NCBI GenBank assembly: GCA_026552955.1
Contig: JAPMTS010000021.1
Location: 1 to 64,000, forward strand
Source: Candidatus Methanoperedens sp.
GTDB taxonomy: Archaea; Halobacteriota; Methanosarcinia; Methanosarcinales; Methanoperedenaceae
Length of the DNA: 64,000 nt
Direction of reading: 5' to 3'
In this document: one piece after another, positions 26,724 through 35,628 of the stretch
Layout: every line of letters begins with the position of its first letter
How positions within the stretch are numbered: the first letter of the stretch is position 1
Translations under genes and position numbers: made by a program
The notes under the pieces: model-generated
The model's database searches: none
Told to the model about the DNA's origin: nothing
Seen by the model: the letters and a program-made list of their open reading frames with translations, nothing else

Positions 26724-28226
26724 TCAACTTGTTTCTTTCTTCATCCCTACCACGGTAAGGAAACGTTTCACTACAGCTTCTTCAGCCAGTTTGAGAAGAG
26801 TCTGTTTATCTTTTGTACCGCTAAACACACCAAGGGGGATCTGTGCACCTGCAAGCATGGCGTGACCTCCGGCTTTATCTGCCCCGAAAGCATCCGCCAG
26901 GATTTTTCCGATATTTATTCGGTCATCCCTGCTCCTTCCGGAAATATATATCGTATCTTCCCCAAGCCCAAATATGAGCGTTGTAGTTATTCCTTCAAGC
27001 GTCAGCAGGTAATCCGCGGCCTGTGCCAGCGTATCCCTGTCGCGTATCGTCCCCACATTTGATATCAGGTAACTTCCTTTTACCTGCCTGTTCTTGATCG
27101 CTTCACCGAGAATATCAATGGATTCTGTAGATTTTGATGGCGACTCGATCCGGTTCAGTATATCATTGTTCGCAAGAGGAAAGAGAAAAGCTGCAGCAGT
27201 CATGTCGGCAGGGTCGGTATTTCTCCTGAAATCATTCGTGTCCACTTTAATCCCATATAACAGGGCTGTTGCAAGCTCGGTTTTTATGGGTATTTCAAGT
27301 TCCTGGAGATATTTTGTCATTATAGTAGCAGTGGCACCAATGTTCGGTCTGATATCAATGTATTCTGCCTCTACGTCTTCTATATTGGCCTGGTGGTGGT
27401 CTATCACGATACTGACCTTTGTGCCCTGGGGAAGCAGATTATTTACACCGGGTGCAGAAGATTCAATGAGTGCAATTTTCTTATAATCGGAAGATTTGAA
27501 ATCTTTTGAATGATCCATTTCTACATCAAGGAGGTTCACAAAAGCCTTATTTTCATGATGCCCAATGACCCCTTTATAAATGATATCTGCTTTAACGCCT
27601 ACGCTATCAGCAATTTCTTTGAGGCCCATTGCACTTGAGATCGCATCAGGGTCAGGATTATCATGGACTATGATCGCGAGTTTTCCTTCACCTACGGTAC
27701 TTATCAATTTCTTTAATTCCTGGGCCAGTTTCACAGATTTCATTTTTTCGATGTACTGTACTATAGCTGAAGCGATGGCTTTGATAGGAAGATTCGAAGG
27801 AAGAACCACAAGATCAGCGCCTGCGGTTTCCATTTCTTCCTTCTCCTGGTAATTGTTGACCCTTGCAACGACTTGCACATCGGGAGCTTCTTTTCGTATG
27901 AAATTCAATGCTTTCTTATTGGCTTCGATGTCAGAACTCATTATAAAAACAGATTGAATATTTTTAATATCCAGACTTGATATAACATCTGTATCGCCAA
28001 TATTTCCCTGTACAGCATTGAGGTTTTGTTCCAGTAATGTCTTGACCTTTGCAGAATCTTTATCCACCAGGATGATATTCTTAGTCCGGGTCTCAAGTTC
28101 CTTTGCAAGAGCAAGACCAATACCTCCGCTACCCAGAACCGCATATATTGCTTTTATGGGTTTCAAATCACTTGAGTTCTCCTCGATATGAAAGCCTCCT
28201 ACCTTACGCTCTATATTAAGTAACAA
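26724..28226 (-). CDS. TrkA-N/DHH-DHHA1 phosphoesterase
   Basis: Residues 25-150 form a Rossmann TrkA-N domain (YAVLGSGGIGLALAKEL...VDKD). Residues 180-500 form a DHH/DHHA1 phosphoesterase: HDNPDPDAISSA, VIDHHQA (the DHH motif), and GGHAMLAGA at the C-terminus. Related enzymes hydrolyse pApA, cyclic di-AMP or short oligonucleotides. The TrkA-N part suggests NAD(H) or nucleotide control, as in potassium channels. The start is uncertain: TTG at 28226 lacks a ribosome-binding site, and TTG at 28166 follows GAGGAG by 12 nt and would begin right at the TrkA-N domain. Confidence 0.88.
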   Translation of the reverse strand: MLLNIERKVGGFHIEENSSDLKPIKAIYAVLGSGGIGLALAKELETRTKNIILVDKDSAKVKTLLEQNLNAVQGNIGDTDVISSLDIKNIQSVFIMSSDIEANKKALNFIRKEAPDVQVVARVNNYQEKEEMETAGADLVVLPSNLPIKAIASAIVQYIEKMKSVKLAQELKKLISTVGEGKLAIIVHDNPDPDAISSAMGLKEIADSVGVKADIIYKGVIGHHENKAFVNLLDVEMDHSKDFKSSDYKKIALIESSAPGVNNLLPQGTKVSIVIDHHQANIEDVEAEYIDIRPNIGATATIMTKYLQELEIPIKTELATALLYGIKVDTNDFRRNTDPADMTAAAFLFPLANNDILNRIESPSKSTESIDILGEAIKNRQVKGSYLISNVGTIRDRDTLAQAADYLLTLEGITTTLIFGLGEDTIYISGRSRDDRINIGKILADAFGADKAGGHAMLAGAQIPLGVFSGTKDKQTLLKLAEEAVVKRFLTVVGMKKETS

Positions 28227-28261
28227 GTATTAAAATGCATTGGCATTTTGCAATCATCATC

Positions 28262-28408
28262 TTAATCTGAAAATGACCTGCCATGTGAGCAGCGAACGCA
28301 GGCACCCCTCTGGGTGATACAACGGGAACATGCTAAATTCCCACACAGCATGCATGTATGGAGCTTTCCCGGAGTACCGCAGATACTGCATATTCCCTTT
28401 ACTTCCAT
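28262..28408 (-). CDS. small zinc-ribbon protein, 48 residues
   Basis: The frame from ATG at 28408 to TAA at 28262 encodes 48 residues with eight Cys in four pairs: CSIC, CMLC, CSRC and CVRC (residues 7/10, 19/22, 27/30, 37/40). This is a double zinc-binding layout like other archaeal zinc-finger microproteins. GGAGGGTGA lies six bases upstream of the ATG, an excellent ribosome-binding site. The function is unknown; similar small archaeal zinc fingers often act in regulation or translation. It sits 27 bp downstream of a 42-residue frame on the same strand, possibly one mRNA. Confidence 0.85.
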   Translation of the reverse strand: MEVKGICSICGTPGKLHTCMLCGNLACSRCITQRGACVRCSHGRSFSD

Positions 28409-28435
28409 ATTCACCCTCCGGTCAATCACTAAAAA

Positions 28436-28564
28436 TTAAGATGCTTGATATGGGACATAATATTCCTCGATCATCCATGATTCAAGCGCTTCAGGCTGTT
28501 TCTTTCCCACATTTTTTATCAACGATGGCCGTTTTTGTTGGATTTCTGATATTTTAGTGTTCAT
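28436..28564 (-). CDS. possible small protein, 42 residues
   Basis: ATG at 28564, with an in-frame TAA immediately upstream, opens a 42-residue frame (MNTKISEIQQKRPSLIKNVG ... ending YYVPYQAS) with a protein-like composition. An amphipathic helix with KKQPEALESWMIEEY follows. No clear ribosome-binding site; a TATA-like CTTTAAATTC about 65 bases upstream on the minus strand could serve it. It precedes the zinc-ribbon microprotein. Not recognised; support is moderate and rests on composition and position. Confidence 0.45.
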   Translation of the reverse strand: MNTKISEIQQKRPSLIKNVGKKQPEALESWMIEEYYVPYQAS

Positions 28565-28671
28565 TTATATCAATGGCATCCATCCCGGATGACAGTCTCC
28601 AATAGATTTGATTCCTTATAAGAATTTAAAGTTATCGATTCCTTCGCTATGATAGAACCATCAAAGTGGTC

Positions 28672-29418
28672 TTACGATTTTATCGCTTCTGTAATTTCTT
28701 CGATCTTTCCTTTAATATCATTGACCTGTTCAACGATGGTACCGGTTACAATCATATCTGCTCCGGCTTTTACACGTTCTTTTGCAGTGATACCGTCCCT
28801 TATTCCTCCGCCGACGATTATTTTCGTTTTTTGTCCTACTGCTTTTTTCACCGCAGCGACCATTTCAACAGGTACCGGTTTATCAGAACCTGAACCGGCT
28901 TCAAGATAAATATAATGCATGCCCAGGTATTTTGCCGCCAGAGAATAAGCCACAGCCAGCTTTGGCCTGTTCCTCGGAATAAGGCGGGCATCCCCCACCC
29001 ATCCGGCGGCTCCTCCCGGCTCTATTATGATATATGCCATTGAAATCGGTTCAATACCCTGTTTATAAACGATCGGAGCTCCAATTGCCTGGTTCGTTGT
29101 AATATAATTGACGTCCCTTGAATTGAGGAGACTCATGAAAAATACTGCATCAGCCCCTGGTGCAAGCCCCCCTGCATTTCCCGGGAAAAGAATGACGGGA
29201 AGATCACAGGCAGATTTAATAGCCTGAACTGTTTGCTCAACAGTCGTCCCGGTTGCGCCGGTGGAACCGCCGACCATAATTGCATCGGTTCCACCGTTAT
29301 ACGCTTCTCTGGCAATATTGCCAGCTATTTCAGGGGATTGCGAGTCAGGATCTATCAGGGTAAGGTGAACAGCACCTTCTTTATCAACTATCTTGTTGAG
29401 CCTTTCCTCAACGGACAT
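28672..29418 (-). CDS. geranylgeranylglyceryl phosphate synthase
   Basis: TIM-barrel prenyltransferase that makes the first ether bond of archaeal lipids from sn-glycerol-1-phosphate and geranylgeranyl diphosphate. Visible are HLTLIDPD near the N-terminus, GGSTGATG, LFPGNAGGL, YIYLEAGSGS and VGGGIRDG phosphate-binding segments. 248 residues from ATG at 29418; a TTG one codon earlier is less likely. It starts 5 bp after the L40e stop, so the two are co-transcribed. Confidence 0.95.
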   Translation of the reverse strand: MSVEERLNKIVDKEGAVHLTLIDPDSQSPEIAGNIAREAYNGGTDAIMVGGSTGATGTTVEQTVQAIKSACDLPVILFPGNAGGLAPGADAVFFMSLLNSRDVNYITTNQAIGAPIVYKQGIEPISMAYIIIEPGGAAGWVGDARLIPRNRPKLAVAYSLAAKYLGMHYIYLEAGSGSDKPVPVEMVAAVKKAVGQKTKIIVGGGIRDGITAKERVKAGADMIVTGTIVEQVNDIKGKIEEITEAIKS

Positions 29419-29422
29419 CAAA

Positions 29423-29572
29423 TTATGTTCCCTTAAGTTCCTTTGATTTCATTCTAAGATTCTTATATCCGCATTTTCTGCATCGTGTTGCACGCACTGA
29501 ATTCCTTGCGTTACATTTCATGCAGATTTTCATGTGTAATAATACTTTTTCCGCTTCTGGAAATCTTGCCAT
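29423..29572 (-). CDS. rpl40e: large ribosomal subunit protein L40e
   Basis: 49 residues ([20 protein letters not shown]...) with the four zinc Cys at 17, 20, 31 and 34 (CMKC...CRKC) and a basic C-terminal tail ending in KSKELKGT. This is the archaeal free L40e, not fused to ubiquitin as in eukaryotes. GAGGTGA lies four bases before the ATG. Directly upstream of the lipid synthase gene. Confidence 0.95.
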   Translation of the reverse strand: MARFPEAEKVLLHMKICMKCNARNSVRATRCRKCGYKNLRMKSKELKGT

Positions 29573-29661
29573 AGTTCACCTCTGGTGGACTGCCTACTTG
29601 AATGTTATGACATTTAACCTTTTTGTATCAAAAATTTTATACTTATCTCTATGTTGGTTGA

Positions 29662-30048
29662 CTAACGTTTCTTACCTTCCTCAACCTGCCGCACTATCTG
29701 CGGGTAATTCCCGAATACTGAAGCAAGGTCAATAGTGCAAACGACATCAACAATGCCCAGAGCTGCTATGGGATGACCGTCCCTATCGTGGACAGGAGTA
29801 ACAACAACTGGTATTCCTTTATATATCCCTGTGGTTGGTATTGTATGGATCACACAATTTTTTTGCAGGGCTTCTTCAAGCACAGGTCCTGTATAATCTG
29901 TATCAACTACGGTTCCCTTTTCAAGCCTGATGCCTTTTTTATTTTTGCTTCGCATTGTAACGGGCAGTGAAAACAATTCATGAACCATTTTTGCAAATGG
30001 AAGTATCTCTTCACTTGAAGAATTCTCAGATATACGTAATTCAGACAT
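29662..30048 (-). CDS. DUF2111 family protein
   Basis: 128 residues resembling the DUF2111 family known mainly from methanogens: PVTMRSKNKKGIRLEKGTVVDTDYTGP, then IYKGIPVVVTPVHDRDGHPIAALGIVD. The core looks like a small alpha/beta sensor (PAS/Cache-like) fold. No membrane segment. AAGGAG lies nine bases upstream of the ATG. The function is unknown; presence supports a methanogen-related host. Confidence 0.8.
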   Translation of the reverse strand: MSELRISENSSSEEILPFAKMVHELFSLPVTMRSKNKKGIRLEKGTVVDTDYTGPVLEEALQKNCVIHTIPTTGIYKGIPVVVTPVHDRDGHPIAALGIVDVVCTIDLASVFGNYPQIVRQVEEGKKR

Positions 30049-30101
30049 TTTGCTATTCTCCTTTGGTAATAAAATGTAATTTTGCAGCTACGTATTATTA
30101 A

Positions 30102-30710
30102 TCATTCACTGCACTTAATATCTTTTTCCCTTATCTTTCCGCATGGTTCTACTTCTTCGAATATCTGTCCTTCAAAGGAATATACCTGCGTCCCCCCAAG
30201 CCATGCATCAGGCATAAGGCCGGCTTTCATGCATGTCTGGCACAGGAATTCGGCGCTGTCAAATCCATGTTCCACGGCGACCTGGGGAAGGAGAAGTCCC
30301 GAATTCATGCCTGTTGAAACAATAAGACCATCCCTTCCGATCAGTATTTTATCAGGTATGTCTCCCGGTTTGGCATTGATGCGTTTCGGGACAGTAAGTA
30401 CGGTCACCTCAATAACAAGTTCATCAAGTTCTTGCAGCTCGACCGGATAGAACCGTGGATCTTCCCGTGCGGCATTGATGGCTGATAAAATGATGGCCTC
30501 TCCCAGAGGCAGGACCGGATAGGGTCTTCCAATACAGCCCCGAAGCTCCTTTGAGCCTTTTTTCTTATTTAAAGTTACAAAAACACCGCGTTTTTCCTTA
30601 AAAATACCCGGAAGATTTTCCGGTTCGATCTTTCTTCCATTAGTTAGGCACTCCTTTATAGCTGTTCTTGCCAGGCGCACAGCAGTCTCTCCCTCTGATA
30701 TTGTAAGCAT
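30102..30710 (-). CDS. AMMECR1 domain protein
   Basis: 202 residues, the AMMECR1 (TIGR00296) family: [28 protein letters not shown] with the invariant LRGCIG, then AAREDPRF and a C-terminal [17 protein letters not shown]. Conserved in archaea and eukaryotes, often near Mho1/Memo or radical SAM genes, with no settled biochemical role. Adjacent to DUF2111 on the same strand. Normal length. Confidence 0.92.
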   Translation of the reverse strand: MLTISEGETAVRLARTAIKECLTNGRKIEPENLPGIFKEKRGVFVTLNKKKGSKELRGCIGRPYPVLPLGEAIILSAINAAREDPRFYPVELQELDELVIEVTVLTVPKRINAKPGDIPDKILIGRDGLIVSTGMNSGLLLPQVAVEHGFDSAEFLCQTCMKAGLMPDAWLGGTQVYSFEGQIFEEVEPCGKIREKDIKCSE

Positions 30711-30763
30711 GAGTAATGATTATCCTGTGGGAATATATGTTTTCTTAAAACTACTATATATTT

Positions 30764-30916
30764 TCAAGCTTCATATTCATGGCCGGATACAATATCAACA
30801 TTCTGCAGGGTTATCAATTTGTCCTTTGCCATTTTTTTAATCTCAGGTATATCATTTTTCCTACTATTATGTAATACGTTTGATATAATTTGTTGCAATT
30901 GTAGTTGCTTTTCCAT
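30764..30916 (-). CDS. possible small protein, 50 residues
   Basis: ATG at 30916 opens a 50-residue frame (MEKQLQLQQIISNVLHNS...) ending LQNVDIVSGHEYEA. The composition is protein-like: an N-terminal amphipathic helix, then a Lys-rich helix. No good ribosome-binding site. A second frame overlaps its start: 32 residues from ATG about 30965, with four Cys (MCESVFPVICHPCVCTDG). At most one of them is likely to be real. It occupies the otherwise empty stretch between AMMECR1 and the ABC permease gene. Confidence 0.3.
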   Translation of the reverse strand: MEKQLQLQQIISNVLHNSRKNDIPEIKKMAKDKLITLQNVDIVSGHEYEA

Positions 30917-31006
30917 CGGTACAGACACAAGGATGGCAAATAACCGGGAACACGGATTCGCACATTTAACGGATTATCCTGCCGCATTTCTGATCAAGGT
31001 CGGTGA

Positions 31007-32074
31007 CTAATCCGATCCGGAAATTTGAAATCTAACCATACCCGCATAAAGCCCGATTGCAACTGCCGCATACCCCCCGCAGTAAACAAGCACTTCTGCC
31101 CCAATAGAATTGGCGCCAAGCCTCGTTACCAGGTTAAAAGGAGAATTCGTGAAAATATAACCCACGAGGAACATCAATATAAGCACAAGTGAATACAAAT
31201 ACTGTGAGATCATCCTCTTCTTATATCTGATTGCTATTATTGCTCCGAGAATTACAACGATCGCTGCGATAATTGCGCACAGCAGAAGGATGAACCCGAT
31301 GTTATAAACAATGACCCCATTTAACCTCAACAGAAGAAGCCATAAAAATGCCTGGGCTGGGACAATAATTATGGCCGTGATCATCTTTCCGTTCACTATC
31401 TGTGAAAATGACACCGGGGAAACCAGTAGCAAGTCCATGGTCTTACGTTCATATTCCTCGGTCAGCATATCGATTATCAAACCGCCGGAAATGAAAACCG
31501 GTGTGAAAACGAGAAGTGGAATAAGTATCCCGTATATGAATTCAAAATAGGTGGATGTTTTTTCAGGAATATTATCAACATAGAGTCTTATGGGTTCAAA
31601 ACCAATTCTTTGTCCTCGCATATCCCGGACATAGCCTTCATATTCCTCCAGGGGTTTTTTTAGCTGCAGCGTTACGAAAGTGCCCCTTATGTCCGATTTT
31701 GGAAGGTAGATGACCAGGTTGATAATTTCCTTTCCTCCCGGGTCCTCATCAGGGATGACCACTATGGCATCGATTTTATTGTTGTCAAAATCAGAACGAG
31801 CAGAGACAATGTCTGCATAATAATGCGGATTCACCTGGCTATCTTTGATGAATCGTGCCAGTTCTCCCTGTCCCACAATTCCCACATCTGCCCTGGGACT
31901 GTCGTATTTGCTAAGAGAGGAGGGATCAAAAAAGGAAGCAAGACCTATTACGATCAGAGACGAGAAGGAAGCAATTAACAATTGCACGATAATTGCAAGC
32001 AGGAGCGTTTTTTCATTCAGGAGGGATCCTATCTCTTTTTTTACTATGACTCCTGTATTAGCCAAAAACAACAC
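31007..32074 (-). CDS. ABC-2 type transporter permease
   Basis: 355 residues. One N-terminal helix (about 25-47), a long extracytoplasmic region (about 50-175), then five helices from about 178 onward, the ABC-2/NatB layout with TEEYERKTMDLLLVSPVSFSQIVNGK as the cytoplasmic coupling segment. The start is GTG at 32074 inside the end of the larger permease gene; nearby TTG codons are alternatives. It forms an exporter with the permease upstream and the divergent ATPase at 33870. Confidence 0.85.
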   Translation of the reverse strand: MLFLANTGVIVKKEIGSLLNEKTLLLAIIVQLLIASFSSLIVIGLASFFDPSSLSKYDSPRADVGIVGQGELARFIKDSQVNPHYYADIVSARSDFDNNKIDAIVVIPDEDPGGKEIINLVIYLPKSDIRGTFVTLQLKKPLEEYEGYVRDMRGQRIGFEPIRLYVDNIPEKTSTYFEFIYGILIPLLVFTPVFISGGLIIDMLTEEYERKTMDLLLVSPVSFSQIVNGKMITAIIIVPAQAFLWLLLLRLNGVIVYNIGFILLLCAIIAAIVVILGAIIAIRYKKRMISQYLYSLVLILMFLVGYIFTNSPFNLVTRLGANSIGAEVLVYCGGYAAVAIGLYAGMVRFQISGSD

Positions 32075-33818
32075 CCCTTACCAGGTAAAGATTATAGGCA
32101 GCATGGACCATCGATGCTATGACAACGCAGGCCAGGTACTCCCGATGGCCCAGGTACCGGATTGCCAGGGAGGACGATATTGTGGAAGTTACATGCAGGA
32201 GCAAGGGAAAAACCAGAAGTCCTATCCCCATCACTGATCCGAACGCCGAACCGGCGATACTGGCAACAACTACAAGAAGCAGAAGCTTTTCACCCGCAAA
32301 AAAACCAAGACCGGATAATACTGCAAATTTCAGGGCATTGGCAGTCGTAACGTCAGCCATTTTCCTTGAAAATACCGTATATATTCCCCCTGATTTTATA
32401 AGTTCTTCAATGAAAGCTGCCACAATAATAAAAAAGAATATTCCGATGCGGATAGGAAAATTGAACATAAGGACGATAAGCATTAACTGGATTGAAAATA
32501 CAAGAGGCAAAAGTGCGATACTCAGGGAGAAAAGCGGGAAAGGCACTCGTTTAATGAATTCCTGGATCGAATCCAGGAGTTTTTCTTTGATGGACTTTTG
32601 TGTGAACAGGTCTTCTTCCCTGTAAATGAAAATCCCGAATACGAATATAAGGATAGATAACAGGTACAATGGAGTTGTTGAGAACAAATAATCGCTTACA
32701 GACACGACTTCATTCTCAAGCAGCCTGACAACAAGGGTTATCGGGGAAATGATGCTTATCGCATGGATATTTGCAAACATCGCAGGAAAGAAGATGTAAC
32801 CGGATAGGAAAACCGAAAGGAAGATCAGCACAAAACTGAGTTCCTTGAAACTTCGTGCAATAATCGCCCCCAAGAAACTTGTTGAGAGAAACATCAGGGA
32901 AACAGGCAGCATTATCAGGATTATCCAGGGGCTTCCTCCCAGGTTCAATGTCATTATTGCCACAAGCGCCATTGAACCCAGAAGATACGGCAGAAGCTTA
33001 CCAAGGACTATCTGGTAGGCATTGACCGGTGATACGAGCAAGAGTTCACCTTTTCTCTTAATTCTTTCATCCATTATGCTTGATGAAAAGAACTGCGCGA
33101 TAAAATAAATAGGAAAGATAAATATGAAACTGAGAACGACCGATTTAAAAGGAACGGGCGGATCAAAATGAGATGGGGTTGCAAGTGATTGGCCGCTGAT
33201 GAGTGAGACCTTCTTTATTTCGGTGATCTCTTTAATGGAAGGAGTATTTCCAGATGGTTTTTCCGGGATTTTTTCAATTCCCTGTTTTTGCGCCTCCGGT
33301 GATGCGGTGGATTTAACGTGTGATTTTTCGATCTGTGGCAGTGTATTGATCGATGGAGTATGAAAAGCCTGTTCCCGGGCAATATTCTTAATCGTGATCC
33401 ACACCGGAAAAGTATTATTCAGGTCATTATATGATAATAACCTGGCTTCATCATAACCTTTTATTGCTTTGTCTATGGCATCCAGGGCGGATAAGGACTT
33501 ATCAGTGTCATGGTAGGAGATCTGTGCCCCGTTTATGAGGATATCAAATCCTTCATTTTCAAAAAGAGATTTTGCATTACTATCACCTGCCACGTGAACT
33601 TCGAATTTATCATCGCTTTCTAAAACCCTGGCAAGGGATGGATCTGTTACTGCGATCCTGTAAATATTATCATTAATATGAAGACCTGACTGTGCGGCAA
33701 AAAAAGAACTCATACCGATCAAGATCAATATAATGAAAGAAAGGAAACGGGTTTTAAGGCTGAAACTTGATTTTGTCCTCCTTAATTCCCATCTGGCTAC
33801 TGTCAATATTCGACTCAT
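32058..33818 (-). CDS. ABC-2 permease fused to a PrsW-like intramembrane protease domain
   Basis: 586 residues from ATG at 33818, where ABC-2 type homology begins (SRILTVARWELRRTK); the longer frame would run into the divergent ATPase gene. Residues 1-430 form an ABC-2 permease with one N-terminal helix, a long outer loop and five helices (ERIKRKGELLLVSPV coupling segment). The C-terminal ~150 residues add more helices with the PrsW (M82) motifs: EELIK (EExxK), GLGFFAGEKLL (FxxxE), LLLHVTSTIS and MVHAAYN. So a putative intramembrane metalloprotease is joined to the exporter. Its substrate could be the exported cargo or a signalling protein; this is inference. Confidence 0.82.
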   Translation of the reverse strand: MSRILTVARWELRRTKSSFSLKTRFLSFIILILIGMSSFFAAQSGLHINDNIYRIAVTDPSLARVLESDDKFEVHVAGDSNAKSLFENEGFDILINGAQISYHDTDKSLSALDAIDKAIKGYDEARLLSYNDLNNTFPVWITIKNIAREQAFHTPSINTLPQIEKSHVKSTASPEAQKQGIEKIPEKPSGNTPSIKEITEIKKVSLISGQSLATPSHFDPPVPFKSVVLSFIFIFPIYFIAQFFSSSIMDERIKRKGELLLVSPVNAYQIVLGKLLPYLLGSMALVAIMTLNLGGSPWIILIMLPVSLMFLSTSFLGAIIARSFKELSFVLIFLSVFLSGYIFFPAMFANIHAISIISPITLVVRLLENEVVSVSDYLFSTTPLYLLSILIFVFGIFIYREEDLFTQKSIKEKLLDSIQEFIKRVPFPLFSLSIALLPLVFSIQLMLIVLMFNFPIRIGIFFFIIVAAFIEELIKSGGIYTVFSRKMADVTTANALKFAVLSGLGFFAGEKLLLLVVVASIAGSAFGSVMGIGLLVFPLLLHVTSTISSSLAIRYLGHREYLACVVIASMVHAAYNLYLVRGVVFG

Positions 33819-33869
33819 ATCCACTTCATCATAATGTTTATTATACTCATGAGATAAATAAGTATTTCT

Positions 33870-34751
33870 ATGAATGAAATTGAAGTAACAGGACTCAGGA
33901 AAGAATATGGCAGTTTCACCGCTGTTGAGTCCCTGGATTTTAATGTCCAAAAAGGCGAGATTTTCGGTATCGTGGGGCCAAATGGTGCAGGAAAGACCAC
34001 TACTCTTAAAATGTTGAGTGGATTAATTATTCCCACCAGCGGTAAAATAAGAATACAGGGATCGGATATTGGGGAAAATTCCCGGGCAATAAAACAGAAG
34101 CTTGGTTTCCTGCCCGAGGAAAGTCCATTATATGAAGGGATGACTGCAAATGATTACCTCATGTTTTTCGCAGAAATATACGGATTAACAAAGGAAACCG
34201 CATCCGTCAGGATAAGAGAACTCCTTTTTGCCCTTAAACTTGATGCGAAAGACAAAAAAATTGGCGAAATGTCAAAGGGAATGCAGCGAAAGGTGGCAAT
34301 TGCAAGGGCATTGATAAATAATCCCGAATACCTCGTCCTGGATGAGATGACATCAGGTCTTGATCCCACAACATCCAAATATCTTTCAGATTTTGTATTA
34401 GACCTCAAAAAACAGGGAAAAACCATACTATTTAGCGCACATAACCTGTACCAGGTCGAAAGCATATGCGACCGCGTTCTCATAATGAACCGGGGAAAAG
34501 AGATTTCTATCGGCAGTATGCCCGAAATAAAGAAAATGTGCGGGGGTATTGAATATTCGATCGAGTTTCTTGCAAAGGATGACTTTGATTTTGCCGCTGT
34601 GAAAAATAACGGGAATTTCCTGGCAAAAACAAATAATATTGATGAATTTAACCGGATTACAGGCTGGGTGGCAAAGCACAACGGTCAAATCATAAATTTG
34701 AAGACCGCAGAGACTTCACTTGAAGATATTTTCCTCAAACTGATGAATTGA
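33870..34751 (+). CDS. ABC exporter ATPase (NatA-like)
   Basis: 293 residues: Walker A GPNGAGKTT (about 36-44), signature MSKGMQRKV, Walker B YLVLDEMTSGLD and H loop SAHN. A C-terminal extension of about 75 residues is common in exporters paired with ABC-2 permeases. It is divergent from the PrsW-fused permease, with 51 bp between the starts, so one control region drives both halves of the transporter. It converges on the lipoprotein gene. Confidence 0.93.
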   Translation: MNEIEVTGLRKEYGSFTAVESLDFNVQKGEIFGIVGPNGAGKTTTLKMLSGLIIPTSGKIRIQGSDIGENSRAIKQKLGFLPEESPLYEGMTANDYLMFFAEIYGLTKETASVRIRELLFALKLDAKDKKIGEMSKGMQRKVAIARALINNPEYLVLDEMTSGLDPTTSKYLSDFVLDLKKQGKTILFSAHNLYQVESICDRVLIMNRGKEISIGSMPEIKKMCGGIEYSIEFLAKDDFDFAAVKNNGNFLAKTNNIDEFNRITGWVAKHNGQIINLKTAETSLEDIFLKLMN

Positions 34752-34758
34752 AAAAAAT

Positions 34759-35442
34759 TCACTTTCGAGGGAATTTTTCCAGCATTTCGCGTTTTTTCCT
34801 AAGGGTAGAGATACTGTAGTGGTAATATCCCCATACAATCAAGGCGCAGACCAGCAGGGCTCCGAATAAATACATTAACATTACCGGTGTATCATTTTGG
34901 TGATATCTTACCCTGATCTTCTTATTTTGCGCTTTATTCCAGACCAGGACTTCTCTTCCTGATGAATCCTTTGTAATATTGTCGGGTTTTGGCTGGACAT
35001 ATCCCAGGAAAATCGTCCCTGATGTGAAATTTTCCGGCAATACAACGCGTATTGTGCTATTATCTGCAGGAATATATGCAAAATCCTGTCCACCAGGCAG
35101 GGTAAAAGCCACAAATCCTGAAAAATTCGAGCTGAAATTAAAATGCGCATAATTTCGTCCCTTTATTGAAATTATTGAAACATTCATGCTGACATTATTG
35201 CCTGAATAGTCTGCTGCAACAGGATACCTGAAAGTCTGGATGCTGTCTTCTATTCTGTAATCAACAGATGCCCTATCAACAACATTGTTTATTACCTGAA
35301 CTGAAGAGAGATTCAGGTAAAAAATAGTAGTATTTGTAAGACCCGGTAGTTCATAAAGGGAAGGATCGCCTGTTTTAACGGCAGGGGATATACAGCCTTG
35401 AAAAAAAACCAAAAGCAAGATCAAGACCAGAACGAATTTCAT
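34759..35442 (-). CDS. membrane-anchored lipoprotein-like surface protein (DUF5803-like)
   Basis: 227 residues. Signal peptide with a lipobox-like VFFQGC (Cys17), an extracellular beta-rich domain of about 160 residues with several N-x-S/T sequons, then one C-terminal helix (about 190-210) and a basic cytoplasmic tail (LRKKREMLEKFPRK). This layout resembles the DUF5803 family of euryarchaeal lipoproteins, assigned tentatively. Converges on the ABC ATPase gene with 7 bp between them. Confidence 0.72.
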   Translation of the reverse strand: MKFVLVLILLLVFFQGCISPAVKTGDPSLYELPGLTNTTIFYLNLSSVQVINNVVDRASVDYRIEDSIQTFRYPVAADYSGNNVSMNVSIISIKGRNYAHFNFSSNFSGFVAFTLPGGQDFAYIPADNSTIRVVLPENFTSGTIFLGYVQPKPDNITKDSSGREVLVWNKAQNKKIRVRYHQNDTPVMLMYLFGALLVCALIVWGYYHYSISTLRKKREMLEKFPRK

Positions 35443-35541
35443 TAGTGCAGAACTATATCGATATAGTGCTTAAAGATTATCCTTCGAATATCATTACACC
35501 AGATGTCTGTGGACATAACCATTTGATGCACTCACATTTTT

Positions 35542-35568
35542 TTCACAATTGGATTATTAAGGTGCACA
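35542..35568 (+). promoter_or_regulatory. conserved upstream element shared with the inverted paralogue
   Basis: TTCACAATTGGATTA followed by TTAAGGTGCACA lies about 60-85 bases before the pilin-like gene. The same sequence, on the opposite strand and with two changes, stands upstream of the paralogue (38897-38922). Conservation outside the coding region suggests a promoter or regulator site duplicated with the genes. Confidence 0.55.
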
Positions 35569-35628
35569 TCCAATAGATAGATATATTGATAAAGAAGCAG
35601 GGCAGCATACCTGATAAAAGAAGCGAAA

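Noticed and set aside
33819-33950. 44-residue N-terminal extension of the PrsW-fused permease
   Set aside because: It would overlap the divergent ABC ATPase gene, and the added residues do not look like a membrane-protein start; ATG at 33818 has GTGGAT upstream and begins the ABC-2 homology.
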